Shown: positions 7,898 through 19,069 of the stretch, piece after piece
How positions within the stretch are numbered: position 1 is the stretch's first letter
How the letters are laid out: every line of letters begins with the position of its first letter
Translations under genes and position numbers: made by a program
Notes under the pieces: generated by a model
What the model saw: the letters and a program-made list of their open reading frames with translations, nothing else
Databases searched by the model: none
Told to the model about the DNA's origin: nothing
DNA from: Microlunatus sp. Gsoil 973
Lineage (GTDB): Bacteria; Actinomycetota; Actinomycetes; Propionibacteriales; Propionibacteriaceae
Assembly (NCBI RefSeq): GCF_009707365.1
Contig: NZ_CP046122.1
Location: forward strand, 62,001-126,000
Direction of reading: 5' to 3'
Length of the DNA stretch: 64,000 nt

Positions 7898-10243
7898 TCA
7901 GTCGAGCCGCCTGGCCCGCAGCCGGAGCGCGTTGCTGATCACCGAGACCGAGGACAGCGCCATCGCAGCGGCGGCGATCATCGGCGACAACAACAGTCCG
8001 AACGCCGGATACAGGACGCCGGCAGCGATCGGGATGCCCGCGGCGTTGTAGATGAACGCGAACACCAGGTTCTGCCGGATGTTGCCCATCACTGCCTCGG
8101 ACAACCGCCGGGCCCGGACGATGCCCAGCAGATCGCCGTGCAGCAGGGTGATGCCCGCCGACTCGATGGCGACGTCGGTGCCCGACGACATGGCCAACCC
8201 GACATCGGCCGCGGCCAACGCCGGAGCGTCGTTGACACCGTCGCCCGCCATCGCCACGGCACGGCCCTGGCCGCGGAGCCGGGTGACGATCTCGCTCTTG
8301 TGCTCAGGCAGCACCTCGGCCTCGATCCGGTCGATGCCGAGCCGACGGGCGACCGCGTCCGCGGTCACCCGGTTGTCACCGGTCAGCATGACCACGTCGA
8401 TGCCGTCGGCCCGCAGGGCTCGGACAGCCTCCGCCGTCGTCGACTTGACCGGATCGGACAACGCCAGGACGCCGGCCGGCCGGGAGTCGACGGCGATGAA
8501 GACGGCCACTGCGCCCTCGCTGCGGAAACGGTCGGCAGCCTCGGTCAGCGGGCCGGCATCGATGCCGTGGTCGGCGAGCAGGGTGGCGGTTCCGACGATG
8601 ACCTGATGGCCCTCGACGACGCCGGTGACGCCGCGGCCGGCGGGTGCGTCGAAGTCAAGCGCTTCCGGGATCGGCAGGTCGCGCGCCGATGCGGCCGCGA
8701 CGACGGCCCGGGCCAGCGGGTGTTCGGAGGCGCGTTCCACCCCGGCCACCAGCCGCAACAGGTCGTCCTCGGACTCGGCTGCGTCGACAGTGACGATGTC
8801 GGTCACCGTCGGCCGGCCCTCGGTGAGCGTGCCGGTCTTGTCGACAATGACCGTGTCGATCTTCTCCATGCGTTCCAGGGCCTCGGCGTTCTTGATCAAC
8901 ACACCGGCCCGGGCGCCACGGCCGACACCGACCATGATCGAGATCGGCGTGGCAAGACCAAGCGCACAGGGGCAGGCGATGATCAACACCGCGACGGCGA
9001 CGACCAGCCCGTGAGCCAGCCGCGGCTGGGGTCCGACCAGTGCCCAGACAGCGAAGGCCACGACTGCAGCGGCGATCACGGCCGGAACGAAGATCCCGGA
9101 CACCTTGTCCGCCAGCCGCTGGATCGGTGCGCGGGACCGCTGTGCTTCGGAGACCATGGTCACGATCCGGGCCAGCATGGTGTCCCGACCGACCTTCTCG
9201 GCCCGAATGATCAAGGTCCCGGAAGCGTTCAACGTGCCGCCGATGGCGGTGTCGCCGGCGGTCTTGGTGACCGGCATGGACTCACCGGTGACCAGTGATT
9301 CGTCGATCGAGGAGCGGCCGTCCTCGACCGCGCCGTCGACCGGGATCTGTTCCCCGGGACGGATCCGGAGCCGATCGCCGATGTGTACCTGATCGACCGG
9401 TATGTCCTCGTCCCCGTCGGGACCGATCCTCCGGGCCGTCTTCGGTGCCAGGTCAAGGAGCGCCCGGATCGCGCCGGAGGTCTGTTCCCGGGCGCGCAGT
9501 TCGAGCACCTGGCCGAGCAGCACCAGCACGGTGATCACCGCGGCTGCCTCGTAGTAGACGGCGACCCTGCCCATCTCCCGGAAGGATGCGGGGAAGATGC
9601 CCGGGGCGATGGTGGCGACCACGCTGTAGAGCCAGGCGACCCCGGTGCCCATCGCGATCAGGGTGAACATGTTGAGGTTGCGGGTGCGGACCGAGTTCCA
9701 GCCGCGGACGAAGAACGGCCACCCGGCCCACAGCACGACCGGGGTGGCGAGCACGAACTGCACCCAGATCCGGACAGCCGGCGGCAGCACGGAGCCGAAG
9801 CCCGACAGTAGATCACCGCCCATCTCCAGCAGCAGAACGGGTGCCGCCAGGACCAGCCCGATCCAGAACCGTCGGGTCATGTCGACCAGTTCGGCGCTGG
9901 GACCGGTGTCTGCCGTGACGGTGACCGGCTCGAGGGCCATGCCGCAGATCGGGCAGGCGCCAGGCCCGGGTTGGCGCACCTCGGGGTGCATCGGGCAGGT
10001 GTACTCGACGACCTGGCCCGGATCGATCTGTGGATCCGGGGGCGCCGGGTGACCCGCCGGGGTCCCCAGATACTGATCCGGTCGCTCGACGAACCGAGTG
10101 CGGCAACCCGCCGAGCAGAAGTAGTAGGTCCGACCCTCCTGAACGGCGGTGTGCTCGGTCATCCGGTCGACCGTCATACCGCACACCGGATCGATCTCGG
10201 TGACTTCAGCGCCAGGTTGGGTCTGATGGCGGTGCGAGCTCAT
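7898..10243 (-). CDS. copA: copper-translocating P1B-type ATPase with YHS domain
   Basis: This 781-residue pump would export Cu(I). Domains in order are a YHS metal-binding segment ([22 protein letters not shown]), a heavy-metal-binding segment ([18 protein letters not shown]), eight predicted membrane helices, a TGES actuator loop, the [10 protein letters not shown] transport motif, the DKTGTLTEG phosphorylation site, SEHPLA, and [10 protein letters not shown]. It lacks the classic GMTCxxC HMA domain and has the YHS/HMBD pair instead. The open frame reaches 10297, but that would translate the operator. ATG 10243 begins right after it. It sits on the opposite strand inside the clpS-mec block, which suggests a later insertion. 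Confidence 0.93.
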   Translation of the reverse strand: MSSHRHQTQPGAEVTEIDPVCGMTVDRMTEHTAVQEGRTYYFCSAGCRTRFVERPDQYLGTPAGHPAPPDPQIDPGQVVEYTCPMHPEVRQPGPGACPICGMALEPVTVTADTGPSAELVDMTRRFWIGLVLAAPVLLLEMGGDLLSGFGSVLPPAVRIWVQFVLATPVVLWAGWPFFVRGWNSVRTRNLNMFTLIAMGTGVAWLYSVVATIAPGIFPASFREMGRVAVYYEAAAVITVLVLLGQVLELRAREQTSGAIRALLDLAPKTARRIGPDGDEDIPVDQVHIGDRLRIRPGEQIPVDGAVEDGRSSIDESLVTGESMPVTKTAGDTAIGGTLNASGTLIIRAEKVGRDTMLARIVTMVSEAQRSRAPIQRLADKVSGIFVPAVIAAAVVAFAVWALVGPQPRLAHGLVVAVAVLIIACPCALGLATPISIMVGVGRGARAGVLIKNAEALERMEKIDTVIVDKTGTLTEGRPTVTDIVTVDAAESEDDLLRLVAGVERASEHPLARAVVAAASARDLPIPEALDFDAPAGRGVTGVVEGHQVIVGTATLLADHGIDAGPLTEAADRFRSEGAVAVFIAVDSRPAGVLALSDPVKSTTAEAVRALRADGIDVVMLTGDNRVTADAVARRLGIDRIEAEVLPEHKSEIVTRLRGQGRAVAMAGDGVNDAPALAAADVGLAMSSGTDVAIESAGITLLHGDLLGIVRARRLSEAVMGNIRQNLVFAFIYNAAGIPIAAGVLYPAFGLLLSPMIAAAAMALSSVSVISNALRLRARRLD

Positions 10244-10251
10244 GGCTGCAC

Positions 10252-10270
10252 TATACCCCCCTTGGGTATA
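10252..10270 (-). promoter_or_regulatory. CsoR-like copper operator upstream of copA
   Basis: The sequence TATACCC-CCCTT-GGGTATA is a 7+5+7 inverted repeat that fits the ATACCCC...GGGGTAT type bound by the copper-sensing repressor CsoR. It ends 9 bases before the copA ATG and lies in the 50-base gap after the rhamnosidase gene, so copA probably has its own copper-derepressed promoter here. No csoR gene is present in the window. Confidence 0.75.
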
Positions 10271-10293
10271 TTTGCCAGTGCAGAATCCCGCGG

Positions 10294-12501
10294 TCACGCC
10301 AGACGAGAGGTGAACTCCCGGCGTGTCGGCCCGATCACCGGTCCGGTCGGCTGGTCAGCAGTTCCCGGCAGCAGAACGGTTGCGGTCGAACCCTCCGGAA
10401 TCTCGACCTCCAGGCTGAACCGTTCCCCTTCCCGTCGCCAGGCGACACCGACCCGGCCGCGGATGGTCCGGATCGCGTACGACGCGTGGTCGAGGCCGCC
10501 CAACGGATGAGGCTGCACGGTGACGGTGCGCCAGCCGTGATCGCCGCACCGCAACCCCGCGATGTCCTCGATCAGCCACTGCACCACGGTGCCGTGGAAG
10601 TAGTGATCCCGGGACCGTGCGCTGGTCTCCCACATCTCCCACATCGTGTCGGCGCCGTTGGCGAACCAGAATCCCCAGCTGGGATAGCTGGTCTGTCGGG
10701 CCACCCGGAACGCAAGCTCGCCGTGACCGTGAGCGGTCAACGCCGGCAGCACGCAGTTCGCACCGATGCACCCGACGTTGAGATGATCATCACGTTGCTC
10801 GATATCGGCCACGAGGTTGGCGACCACCGCGCCGACCAGGTCCTCGGGGACCAGGCCGAACAGCAACGGCAATGCGTTGGACGTCTGGCTGTAGACCGGC
10901 CCGACGTCGTACCGGCCCAGGTCGCGATCGAGGAATCTGTCGTTCATCGCGGCGGTGAGGTCACGGGCGGCCGCAGCGAAGCGCTGATGATCACTGCCGA
11001 CGCCGAGCATCTCGGCCAACTCGGCGGAATCCCGCAAGGCTCTGATCAACAGCGCCGACGCGGTGACCCCGGAATCGTCAGGCCCCACCCCGTCGGTGCC
11101 CGGTTGCAGGTAGTCACCGAGTTGGGAAACCGCAACGCCGTGCACCAGCCTGCCGAGCTCCCACTCGAGATAGCGGGTCAGGCTCGGCCAATGATCGGCC
11201 ACCAGGTCAAGATCACCGCAACGGCGGTAAAGCTCGCGCAGCAGATGCGGATAGACCGTCGTCCACTCCGGGGACGGCCCGAGGTCGGTGTACCCCCACC
11301 CGGCGGTCGGCGCGATCACCGGCAACCAGCCGTCCGCGTGTTGAGCGTCGCGAAGATCATCGAGCCACTTGATCATCAAGCGGCGGATGTCGAACAGTCC
11401 CGTCATGGTGATCAGTCCGAGCTGCGCGTCGCCGGTCCAGCCGTTCTTCTCATAGACCGGGGTATCGGTGGGAATGTGGTGCAGATTGTTCTCGATCGTG
11501 CGGGCCATTGCCGCCGTGAAGGTCTCGAAGAGCGGCTCACCGCAGGAGAACTCGCCGATCGCGGTGACGTCGTTGTGAGCGGCGTACGCAGTCAGCGTGT
11601 CGGCGGCCGGCTCGTGACTGAGACCGTCCAGCTGGACGTAGCGGAAGCCCTTGTAGCTGAACCGTGGCTCCCAGTACTGGCCGCGGGTGCCGTCCCCCAC
11701 GTATGTATCGGTCTGGAAGCGGTCGCCATCGACGTGCACGCTGCGCGGCTGCAGGGTACCGTCGGATTCCCGTTTCTCGGCGTAGGTTATCGTCACCGCG
11801 GCGTCGCGTTGTTGATCACTGCGCAGCCCGGTCCAGCCGGCGATCGTCCGGCCGAAGTCGGCGACCCAGGAGTCCCCGACCCGTTCCCAGGTCGGCGTGC
11901 CCTGCCAGGTGACCCGGATCGGCTCATGACCGGCAGGGTGCAGCGGGCCCTTCGGAGGGTCGGCCGGCACGGCGGGGGTGGGATCGGGGATCGGCAGCGT
12001 TGCGTCGTAGGACTCGCCGGCGTAGTAGCAGTCGTACGTCGTGCGATCCAGGGTCGCCGACCAGGTCTCGTCGGTGCCGAGCATGCGCGTCGACCCGTCG
12101 GCGAAGGTCAGCCGGAGCTCGGCGATCGCCCGCAGTGGCCCGCTCCACGGCGCCCGGTGCCAGTGCCAGACGTTGCCGGTCGGCACAGCGAAGAAGCCGC
12201 GGCCGAGGGTGATCGACAAGCGATGCTCGCCGACGGTCAGCAGGTCGGTGATCTCTGCGGTGACATAGAGCACCCGGTGGTCGAAATCGGTGAACGGCGG
12301 GTCGAGGCGGTGATCGTTGACCGGGGCACCGTCGACGGTGACGTGCTGCAGGCCGAGGCCGCAGACCCGGAGCTCGGCAGCGCGCAGGCCGTCGGGGACG
12401 GTCAGGTCGGTGAACAGGATCGGTGCCCGGAAGCGATCGCGGTCACCGGGTGGCGGTGCCTGGATCCAGCGGGCGACAGTGGGGAAGTTCGTCGTCGACA
12501 C
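10294..12501 (-). CDS. alpha-L-rhamnosidase, GH78 family
   Basis: The enzyme would release terminal alpha-L-rhamnose from glycans. The 735-residue protein begins [16 protein letters not shown] and has an N-terminal rhamnosidase beta domain ([34 protein letters not shown]), the catalytic (alpha/alpha)6 barrel ([14 protein letters not shown], with the acidic residues typical of GH78), and a C-terminal beta domain ([17 protein letters not shown]). No signal peptide is seen, so it should act in the cytoplasm on imported oligosaccharides, yet no sugar transporter is nearby. The GTG at 12501 is preferred over the longer frame from 12582, which would run almost to the divergent mec start. Confidence 0.9.
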   Translation of the reverse strand: MSTTNFPTVARWIQAPPPGDRDRFRAPILFTDLTVPDGLRAAELRVCGLGLQHVTVDGAPVNDHRLDPPFTDFDHRVLYVTAEITDLLTVGEHRLSITLGRGFFAVPTGNVWHWHRAPWSGPLRAIAELRLTFADGSTRMLGTDETWSATLDRTTYDCYYAGESYDATLPIPDPTPAVPADPPKGPLHPAGHEPIRVTWQGTPTWERVGDSWVADFGRTIAGWTGLRSDQQRDAAVTITYAEKRESDGTLQPRSVHVDGDRFQTDTYVGDGTRGQYWEPRFSYKGFRYVQLDGLSHEPAADTLTAYAAHNDVTAIGEFSCGEPLFETFTAAMARTIENNLHHIPTDTPVYEKNGWTGDAQLGLITMTGLFDIRRLMIKWLDDLRDAQHADGWLPVIAPTAGWGYTDLGPSPEWTTVYPHLLRELYRRCGDLDLVADHWPSLTRYLEWELGRLVHGVAVSQLGDYLQPGTDGVGPDDSGVTASALLIRALRDSAELAEMLGVGSDHQRFAAAARDLTAAMNDRFLDRDLGRYDVGPVYSQTSNALPLLFGLVPEDLVGAVVANLVADIEQRDDHLNVGCIGANCVLPALTAHGHGELAFRVARQTSYPSWGFWFANGADTMWEMWETSARSRDHYFHGTVVQWLIEDIAGLRCGDHGWRTVTVQPHPLGGLDHASYAIRTIRGRVGVAWRREGERFSLEVEIPEGSTATVLLPGTADQPTGPVIGPTRREFTSRLA

Positions 12502-12586
12502 GGCCCTCAACCTAGTGGCCGCGAGTCGATCTCGGAGTGCGGGCGGCGACGGGACCGAGGACCGGAACAACCTAGGCTGCACGACT

Positions 12587-13024
12587 GTGTTGAGGATCGC
12601 GCGTGCCCATGTCGACGAGATGATCGCGCATGCCCGCGAGGATCATCCCGATGAGGCCTGCGGCGTGATCGTCGGACCGGAGGGCTCGGATGACCCGGCG
12701 CGCCTGGTGCGGATGACCAACGCCGACCGGTCGCCGACCTTCTTCCGCTTCGATCCGGGCGAGCAGCTGCAGTTGGCCAAGGAACTGGATGCCGCCGACG
12801 AGGAGATCATCGTCGTCTATCACAGCCACACGGCGACCGAGGCGTACCCGTCGCGGACCGACATCTCCTATGCCGCCGAACCGCAGGCACACTACGTTCT
12901 GGTCTCCACCGCCGAGTCCGGGCGAGCGGAGGGTCCGGTCTCCGTCCGCTCCTACCGGATCGTCGACGGGCAGGTCAGCGAGGAGGAGTTGGACATCCTC
13001 GAGGGTGGGTCCGCATCGGAATAA
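12587..13024 (+). CDS. mec: JAMM/MPN metallopeptidase of the CysO-cysteine pathway
   Basis: The 145-residue protein is a JAMM peptidase. Glu23 (DEACGVIVG), His79-Ser80-His81, Ser89 and Asp92 (YHSHTATEAYPSRTD) make the full E...HxH-x7-S-x2-D zinc site. In M. tuberculosis, Mec frees cysteine from the CysO-cysteine adduct. Gene order mec-cysO-cysM is kept here, which supports the same role. It may also trim CysO, because the CysO encoded next door has two residues after its Gly-Gly. The start is GTG at 12587. The gene is divergent from the rhamnosidase gene. Confidence 0.92.
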   Translation: MLRIARAHVDEMIAHAREDHPDEACGVIVGPEGSDDPARLVRMTNADRSPTFFRFDPGEQLQLAKELDAADEEIIVVYHSHTATEAYPSRTDISYAAEPQAHYVLVSTAESGRAEGPVSVRSYRIVDGQVSEEELDILEGGSASE

Positions 13025-13119
13025 CCCTGATGCGACCAGACGTTCGGGCTTGAGAAGACAAGTAACTTGAGGCGAGTAAGTCGGAGCGGTCGTGTGCCGC
13101 AAGAACAGGAGTGGACCAG

Positions 13120-13398
13120 ATGGCGGTCGAAGTCAAGATCCCGACGATCCTGCGGACCTACACCGGTGGTGAGAAGACCGTCGCCGGCAAGGGGGGCACG
13201 CTCGGCGAGGTGATCGACGACCTGGAGACCCGCCATGCGGGCCTGAAGGAGCGGCTGGTCGAGGCCGACGGCCTGCGGCGTTTCGTGAACGTCTACGTCA
13301 ACGACGAGGACGTCCGGTTCTCGGGCGGTCTGTCCGCGCCGGTGTCCGAAGACGACGTGGTGGTCGTGCTCCCGGCTGTCGCCGGCGGCGCGCGATAG
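13120..13398 (+). CDS. cysO: sulfur-carrier protein CysO (MoaD/ThiS fold)
   Basis: The 92-residue ubiquitin-like protein carries sulfide as a C-terminal thiocarboxylate to CysM. It matches mycobacterial CysO along its length (VKIPTILRTYTGG, RFVNVYVNDEDVRFSGGL, VVVLPAVAGG). Unlike the Rv1335 protein as I recall it, which ends at Gly-Gly, this one ends GGAR followed by TAG, so the active tail must be unmasked by removing Ala-Arg. The ATG at 13120 follows AGGAG by 8 bases and is preferred over the GTG at 13111. cysM begins 4 bases after the stop. Confidence 0.93.
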   Translation: MAVEVKIPTILRTYTGGEKTVAGKGGTLGEVIDDLETRHAGLKERLVEADGLRRFVNVYVNDEDVRFSGGLSAPVSEDDVVVVLPAVAGGAR

Positions 13399-14352
<954 letters not shown>

Positions 14353-14387
14353 GCCGTGTCGGGCGCTGGCTGTGGAAGTCTTTCTCC

Positions 14388-15401
14388 ATGGTGACCTCGG
14401 CGACTGAGGTGGTGCTGCTGATCGCGCCGCTGATCATCACCGCGATCGTCTGGTGGATCGCGATCAGCCGGACCCGCAGCGAGCCGCGACGCCTTTCCAA
14501 CGCCTATTGGCTGCTGGTGGCCGTCCTGCTGGCCACTCAGGCACTGGCTGATCTCGGTGTGCCGGGCTCCGGCGCCCTGCTCATCCTGATCGTCATGGCG
14601 CCGTTGCTGGTGCTGGGACTGACCGTCTTTCTGATCTTGAACGGTGTGGTGATGCTGCGCCGCGAGCGGGTGTCAGTGGCGAACTTGTTGTCCCTGGTCA
14701 CCGGTCTCGGCCTGATCGTGGTGATCGCGGCAGCGCCGATGCTGATCAGGTCCGGGAACCGTTGGTTGATCACAGCGCTGGGCATCGTGTTGATCCTACT
14801 CGGCTACCTCGGCTTCCATTTCGTCGCGTTCCTCGGATACGCCCTGGTCTATCCGCGATTGGTGCGCGACCGCCCAGCCGACTGGGTCGTTGTGCTCGGT
14901 GCCGGTCTCTCCCACGGGAGACGAGTGACGCCGCTGCTGGAATCGCGGATCCGGGTCGGGATGGCCGAACAGCACCGTCGCGGCGCCCGGCTGTTGGTCC
15001 TGTCCGGAGGCCGTGGGCCCGACGAGGAACGGTCCGAGGCCGAAGCCATGGCGGAGTGGGCGATCGAGAACGGCGCTGCGGCCGAACAGGTCGTAATCGA
15101 GAACCGTTCCCGGAACACCGAGCAGAATCTTGCCTACAGCTCCGAACTGGTCCCGGCCGAGAGCCAGGGGCTGATCGTCACCAGCAACTACCACACCCTG
15201 CGAGCTGCCACGCTGGCCCGCAAGGTCGGCCTCCCGGCCCAGGCGGCAGGGGCGCCGACCGCCGGTTACTACTGGCCGAGCGCGATGATCCGCGAGTATC
15301 TCGCCGTGCTGTCGGAGCACAAGATCGTTCATGCCGTGCTGATGCTGCTCGTGGGTGGCCCGATCGCCGCCCTGGCGGTCGCCGGACTGGTGGCCAACTG
15401 A
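14388..15401 (+). CDS. YdcF/SanA family membrane protein (DUF218)
   Basis: The first 165 residues contain about five hydrophobic helices. The C-terminal half is a DUF218 domain with WVVVLGAGLSHGRRVTPLLE, RGARLLVLSGGRGPDEERSE, ENRSRNTEQNLAYS and LIVTSNYHTLRAA, the usual conserved patches. Family members (ElyC, SanA) affect envelope integrity, and the biochemical reaction is unknown. It occupies the place of the rhomboid gene (Rv1337) in the mycobacterial order. An imperfect GC stem (15405-15430) follows the stop. Confidence 0.87.
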   Translation: MVTSATEVVLLIAPLIITAIVWWIAISRTRSEPRRLSNAYWLLVAVLLATQALADLGVPGSGALLILIVMAPLLVLGLTVFLILNGVVMLRRERVSVANLLSLVTGLGLIVVIAAAPMLIRSGNRWLITALGIVLILLGYLGFHFVAFLGYALVYPRLVRDRPADWVVVLGAGLSHGRRVTPLLESRIRVGMAEQHRRGARLLVLSGGRGPDEERSEAEAMAEWAIENGAAAEQVVIENRSRNTEQNLAYSSELVPAESQGLIVTSNYHTLRAATLARKVGLPAQAAGAPTAGYYWPSAMIREYLAVLSEHKIVHAVLMLLVGGPIAALAVAGLVAN

Positions 15402-15447
15402 CGATCCGCCGCGGCACAGCCGACGGCGGACCGACTATGGTCGGATC

Positions 15448-16680
15448 ATGGATGCTTCCAACGGTGCGGCAACTGATCCGGGCCAGGCGGGGATGGTGAT
15501 CGTCGGCGGCGGGCTCGCCGGGATGAAGGCCATCGAGGAGTTACGATCCCAGCAGTACGACGGGCCGATCACCCTGGTCGCCGACGAGGAACATCTGCCG
15601 TACGAGCGACCGGTGCTCTCCAAGGGATATCTGCTCGGCAGCGAGTCGCGGGACTCCGCCTTCACCCATGATCAACAGTGGTACGCCGACAATCGGGTCG
15701 AGCTGGTCCTCGGTGACCGCGCGGTTGCCGTCGACCGCCCGGGTCACAAGATCACCACGCGGTCCGGCCGTGAGGTGAGCTACGCCAAGTTGCTGCTTGC
15801 CACCGGCTCCCAGCCGCGCAACCTGCGGCTGGACGGCGCCGATGCCGAGAACGTGTACACGCTGCGCAATGTCGAGGACGCCGACAAGATCGACGCGGCC
15901 ATCACCGGACTCGCCGAGGCCGGCAGACCGATGGTGATCATCGGCGGCGGCTGGATCGGTCTGGAGGTCGCCTCCGCCGCCCGGCAGCGCAATGTCGAGG
16001 TCACGGTGCTCGAGGCGCTGGAGAAACCGTTGCTGACGGTCCTCGGCCCCCAGGTCGCCCAGGTGTTCGCCGACCTGCACACCGAACGCGGTGTCCGGTT
16101 GGTCACCGGCGCCGAGGTCAGTGGGATCGAGACCGACTCGGGCCGGGCGACGGCGGTCACCACCGCCGACGGTCAGCGCTACGACGCGGGGGCGGTGATC
16201 ATCGGCATCGGAGCGGCGCCGCGAACCTCGCTGGCCGCCGACGCGGGCCTCGACGTTGATCATGGTGTGCTCACCGACGCGTCGCTGCGCACCTCCGACC
16301 CCGATGTCTTCGCGGCCGGTGACATCGCCGAAGTCGATCATCCTCTGCTCGGTCGCCGGGTCCGGGTCGAGCACTGGGCGTGGGCCAACGACACCGGCCC
16401 GGTCGCAGCCCGGGCGATGCTCGGACAGGACGCCAGGATCGACTTCCTGCCGTTCTTCTTCACCGATCAGTACGACCTCGGCATGGAATACATCGGCTAC
16501 CTGCCGCCGGGCAGCCAACCCGAGGTCGACCTGCGCGGTGATGTCGCCGGGCGCACCTTCCGGGCGTACTGGATCGTCGACGGCGCCGTGGTCGCCGGGA
16601 TGCATGTCAACGACTGGGACAACGGCATCGATCCGATCAAGGAGATCGTGCTGTCGCGGGATCCGGCCAAGATCAACTGA
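15448..16680 (+). CDS. FAD/NAD(P)-dependent ferredoxin reductase-like oxidoreductase
   Basis: The 410-residue protein has an FAD-binding GGGLAG motif at the start (MVIVGGGLAGMKAIEEL), a second Rossmann motif for NAD(P) (VIIGGGWIGLEVASAA), and the FAD-contacting DVFAAGDIAEVDHP. A C-terminal reductase domain follows (WAWANDTGPVAARAMLG). This is the layout of reductases for ferredoxins, rubredoxins and putidaredoxin. No ferredoxin or P450 lies next to it, so the electron acceptor is unknown. ATG 15448 is chosen because the open frame upstream overlaps the YdcF gene. Confidence 0.88.
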   Translation: MDASNGAATDPGQAGMVIVGGGLAGMKAIEELRSQQYDGPITLVADEEHLPYERPVLSKGYLLGSESRDSAFTHDQQWYADNRVELVLGDRAVAVDRPGHKITTRSGREVSYAKLLLATGSQPRNLRLDGADAENVYTLRNVEDADKIDAAITGLAEAGRPMVIIGGGWIGLEVASAARQRNVEVTVLEALEKPLLTVLGPQVAQVFADLHTERGVRLVTGAEVSGIETDSGRATAVTTADGQRYDAGAVIIGIGAAPRTSLAADAGLDVDHGVLTDASLRTSDPDVFAAGDIAEVDHPLLGRRVRVEHWAWANDTGPVAARAMLGQDARIDFLPFFFTDQYDLGMEYIGYLPPGSQPEVDLRGDVAGRTFRAYWIVDGAVVAGMHVNDWDNGIDPIKEIVLSRDPAKIN

Positions 16681-16694
16681 GCGGGATCGACCAG

Positions 16695-18959
16695 TCAGCG
16701 TGCGGTGTCCAGACTGTTGACCTGCATGCCGAGCGACTGGGCCAGGGTGGCCAGTGCGCCGTCGATCAGTTCAAGATCACGGAAGGCCAGTTGACGTGGC
16801 GTGGTGACGTCCTCGTCGTCGAGATCGCTGGCGATCCGGTCGAAGAGGGCCGCCGAGCGCAGGTAGGTCCGGTCGGCGAACGAGGCGGCGTCGATCGCGG
16901 CGATGATCTCGGCGATCGAGGTGGACAGCAGTTTGGCCGCGGTCTGCAGTTCGGTGGTCAGCGTTTCGGGCAGACAGGAACTCCAGCCGGTGTCGATGAC
17001 CAGGTTGCGGGCGTAGTGCCGGGACGCGGTGGCTGCGTACCAGAACTGTTCCCGCAGACCCCCACCCGTCACGCCAGGCAGCCTTCCGCGCAACGGACGC
17101 GTGGCGGCCTCGAGCGCCTGGTAGGCGGCATCGAGACGGCGCGCAGCCGCCCGCAATTCGACCTCTGAGCCGGCCTCGCCGAGCCGGTCGACGGCTCGCG
17201 CGGCCACCTCGTCAAGGGCCTGCAGATGTTCCCGCGTCGCGACCGCGACCACCTGGCGGATCCGCACCGGGAGGACGAACAGGACGGTCAACGACGCCAC
17301 CGCCGCGCCGACCGCGGTCTCGGCCAGGCGCAACAGCAGCAGCGCGTCACTGAACTCGTTCAACTGCACGTAGAGCTGGGCGAGCATCACCGTGATCCCG
17401 GTGACCATGAACGCGTAGCTAACTCGGAGCAGGTAGATCCCGAAGAACAGCGCGATCAGGATCACCAGGATCGACACCCGGGTGTGGTGGCCGATGAGGT
17501 GCGCCAGGACGACACCGAGCAGCACCCCGACCAGGGTGCCGAGCACCCGGTAGGCGCTCTTGCGGATCTGCTCGGTCGCGTTGTGCGCACCGAGGAAGGT
17601 GACGAAGGTGGCGATCACCGCCCAGTAGAAGCGCTGCGGAGACAGCAGGCTGCCCACGATGATCGATCCGGTGACCGCGACCGTCATCTGGATCGTCACC
17701 CGGGCGTACGGTTCGAGCCGGACCCGGTCGAGCCAGCGGACCCCCGCCTCGGTGGACGCTGTCGCACTCACCTTCTGCGAGCCGGGCAGCCAGCCGCCTG
17801 ACAGGGTCACCGCCGGATCGAACGGCTCCGCGTCACCCGGATCGACGGGCTGATCCCGGTCGTTGATGATCCGGGTCACCTCGGCGTGCCCGATGACCGA
17901 GACGACGAAGCGATGCAGGACGATACGGGTCGTCTGCGGCAGCCGGTCGGATGCCTCCGCCGTGTTGGCCGTGCGGAGCCGGCGGCGAAGGTCGGCTGCC
18001 GCGGCCGTCGCGGCGTCCGGTTCATGATCGCGGATCGCAACGAGCGCCTCCCGGATCTTCTCCGGCACTCCTGTCGGCAGGTCGGTCGCCGCGAGATATT
18101 CGGCGAACCGGGCGGTGTTGGTCAGGGTCAGTTCGGAGTCGAAGATGCGCTGGTGTACTGACGCGGCCGTGGCACCGGGCGGCAGGGCGGCCGGATCGGC
18201 GAGTTGCGCGTCGATCATCAGCGCGCCCTCGTTGAGCCGGATCAGCAGCCGGTGCAGTCGCCTGGTCTTCAGCTTGTCGCCCGGGTCGTCGAGCAGGTCG
18301 ACGGCGGCATCGGCGACCTGGCTGACCCGACCAACGAACGACCGGCGCAGCCGTCGCAGTGCCGTACGCCGACTCGGATAGAACAGGGTGAACTGGGCGA
18401 TGATCGCCACGGCCGACGCCACGACAACGACCAACGCCAGCTGGCCGATCTGGCCGATGGTGAGCAACCGTCCCAGAAAGAATCCGAAGAAGTCGCCCAT
18501 GAAGAGCAGTTGCCCGGCGAAGAACCCGCGCGGGCCGAACCGGCGCAGATAGGCACCCGCCGCGAGCACCACGACCAACGACACCAGCGCAGCAACATGG
18601 AACGGCGCCAGGGCGAGGCCGAGGGCCATTCCGGCGATCATCGGCACCGGCACCAGGGCCAGACTCGCCAGGACCGCGAGCGGCCGCTGGAACATCGGGC
18701 CGATGAAGGTCGAGATCATCCCGACGACGGCGCCGATCATCATCGCCAGGACTACGGCAGCTTCGTTCTGCCCGGCGGCACGGGCCAGCAGGAACTCGGC
18801 CAGCATCGCCGCGCCGATGGTGGCAACCGCCTGCCCGGCGGTCCGCAACCGGGTGAACCCGGGGTCGGACGCGACGAACCGCTCCCACCACTCGTACGGA
18901 GGACGGATCGGTCGAGCCGCCGGTTCGGGCGCCGGCTGAGGTGCGATCCCGGCGCTCAC
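16695..18959 (-). CDS. FUSC family membrane protein
   Basis: About 754 residues with two hydrophobic blocks of five to six helices each (residues about 45-200 and 400-560) separated by a soluble region, and a soluble helical C-terminus. This repeats the fusaric-acid-resistance (FUSC)/YccS arrangement, inner-membrane proteins linked to efflux of aromatic acids. The second block includes FYWAVIATFVTFLGAHNATE, typical of the family. GTG 18959 is the last plausible start before the conserved WWERFVASDPG segment. Substrate unknown. The gene is divergent from murI. Confidence 0.85.
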   Translation of the reverse strand: MSAGIAPQPAPEPAARPIRPPYEWWERFVASDPGFTRLRTAGQAVATIGAAMLAEFLLARAAGQNEAAVVLAMMIGAVVGMISTFIGPMFQRPLAVLASLALVPVPMIAGMALGLALAPFHVAALVSLVVVLAAGAYLRRFGPRGFFAGQLLFMGDFFGFFLGRLLTIGQIGQLALVVVVASAVAIIAQFTLFYPSRRTALRRLRRSFVGRVSQVADAAVDLLDDPGDKLKTRRLHRLLIRLNEGALMIDAQLADPAALPPGATAASVHQRIFDSELTLTNTARFAEYLAATDLPTGVPEKIREALVAIRDHEPDAATAAAADLRRRLRTANTAEASDRLPQTTRIVLHRFVVSVIGHAEVTRIINDRDQPVDPGDAEPFDPAVTLSGGWLPGSQKVSATASTEAGVRWLDRVRLEPYARVTIQMTVAVTGSIIVGSLLSPQRFYWAVIATFVTFLGAHNATEQIRKSAYRVLGTLVGVLLGVVLAHLIGHHTRVSILVILIALFFGIYLLRVSYAFMVTGITVMLAQLYVQLNEFSDALLLLRLAETAVGAAVASLTVLFVLPVRIRQVVAVATREHLQALDEVAARAVDRLGEAGSEVELRAAARRLDAAYQALEAATRPLRGRLPGVTGGGLREQFWYAATASRHYARNLVIDTGWSSCLPETLTTELQTAAKLLSTSIAEIIAAIDAASFADRTYLRSAALFDRIASDLDDEDVTTPRQLAFRDLELIDGALATLAQSLGMQVNSLDTAR

Positions 18960-19069
18960 GCCGTTTCGTTCGGGTTCGGGGTGATCAACGGCGCCATGGC
19001 GGCAGGTTATCCGGCGGGCCGACACCGTGACGGGGCGGCCGTCCCACCCGACGGTTAAGCTCGCCGACT

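Noticed and set aside
7892-9298. 468-residue open frame opposite copA
   Set aside because: Composition is Arg/Gly/Gln-rich nonsense and it lies wholly over the ATPase motifs.
10244-10297. longer copA start
   Set aside because: It would translate through the CsoR-like operator and adds no conserved residues.
10486-12654. 722-residue open frame on the plus strand
   Set aside because: Antisense shadow of the GH78 rhamnosidase, whose motifs are clear.
15405-15430. stem TCCGCCG...CGGCGGA as a terminator
   Set aside because: The loop is 12 bases and no T-run follows. GC-rich stems of this size arise by chance here.
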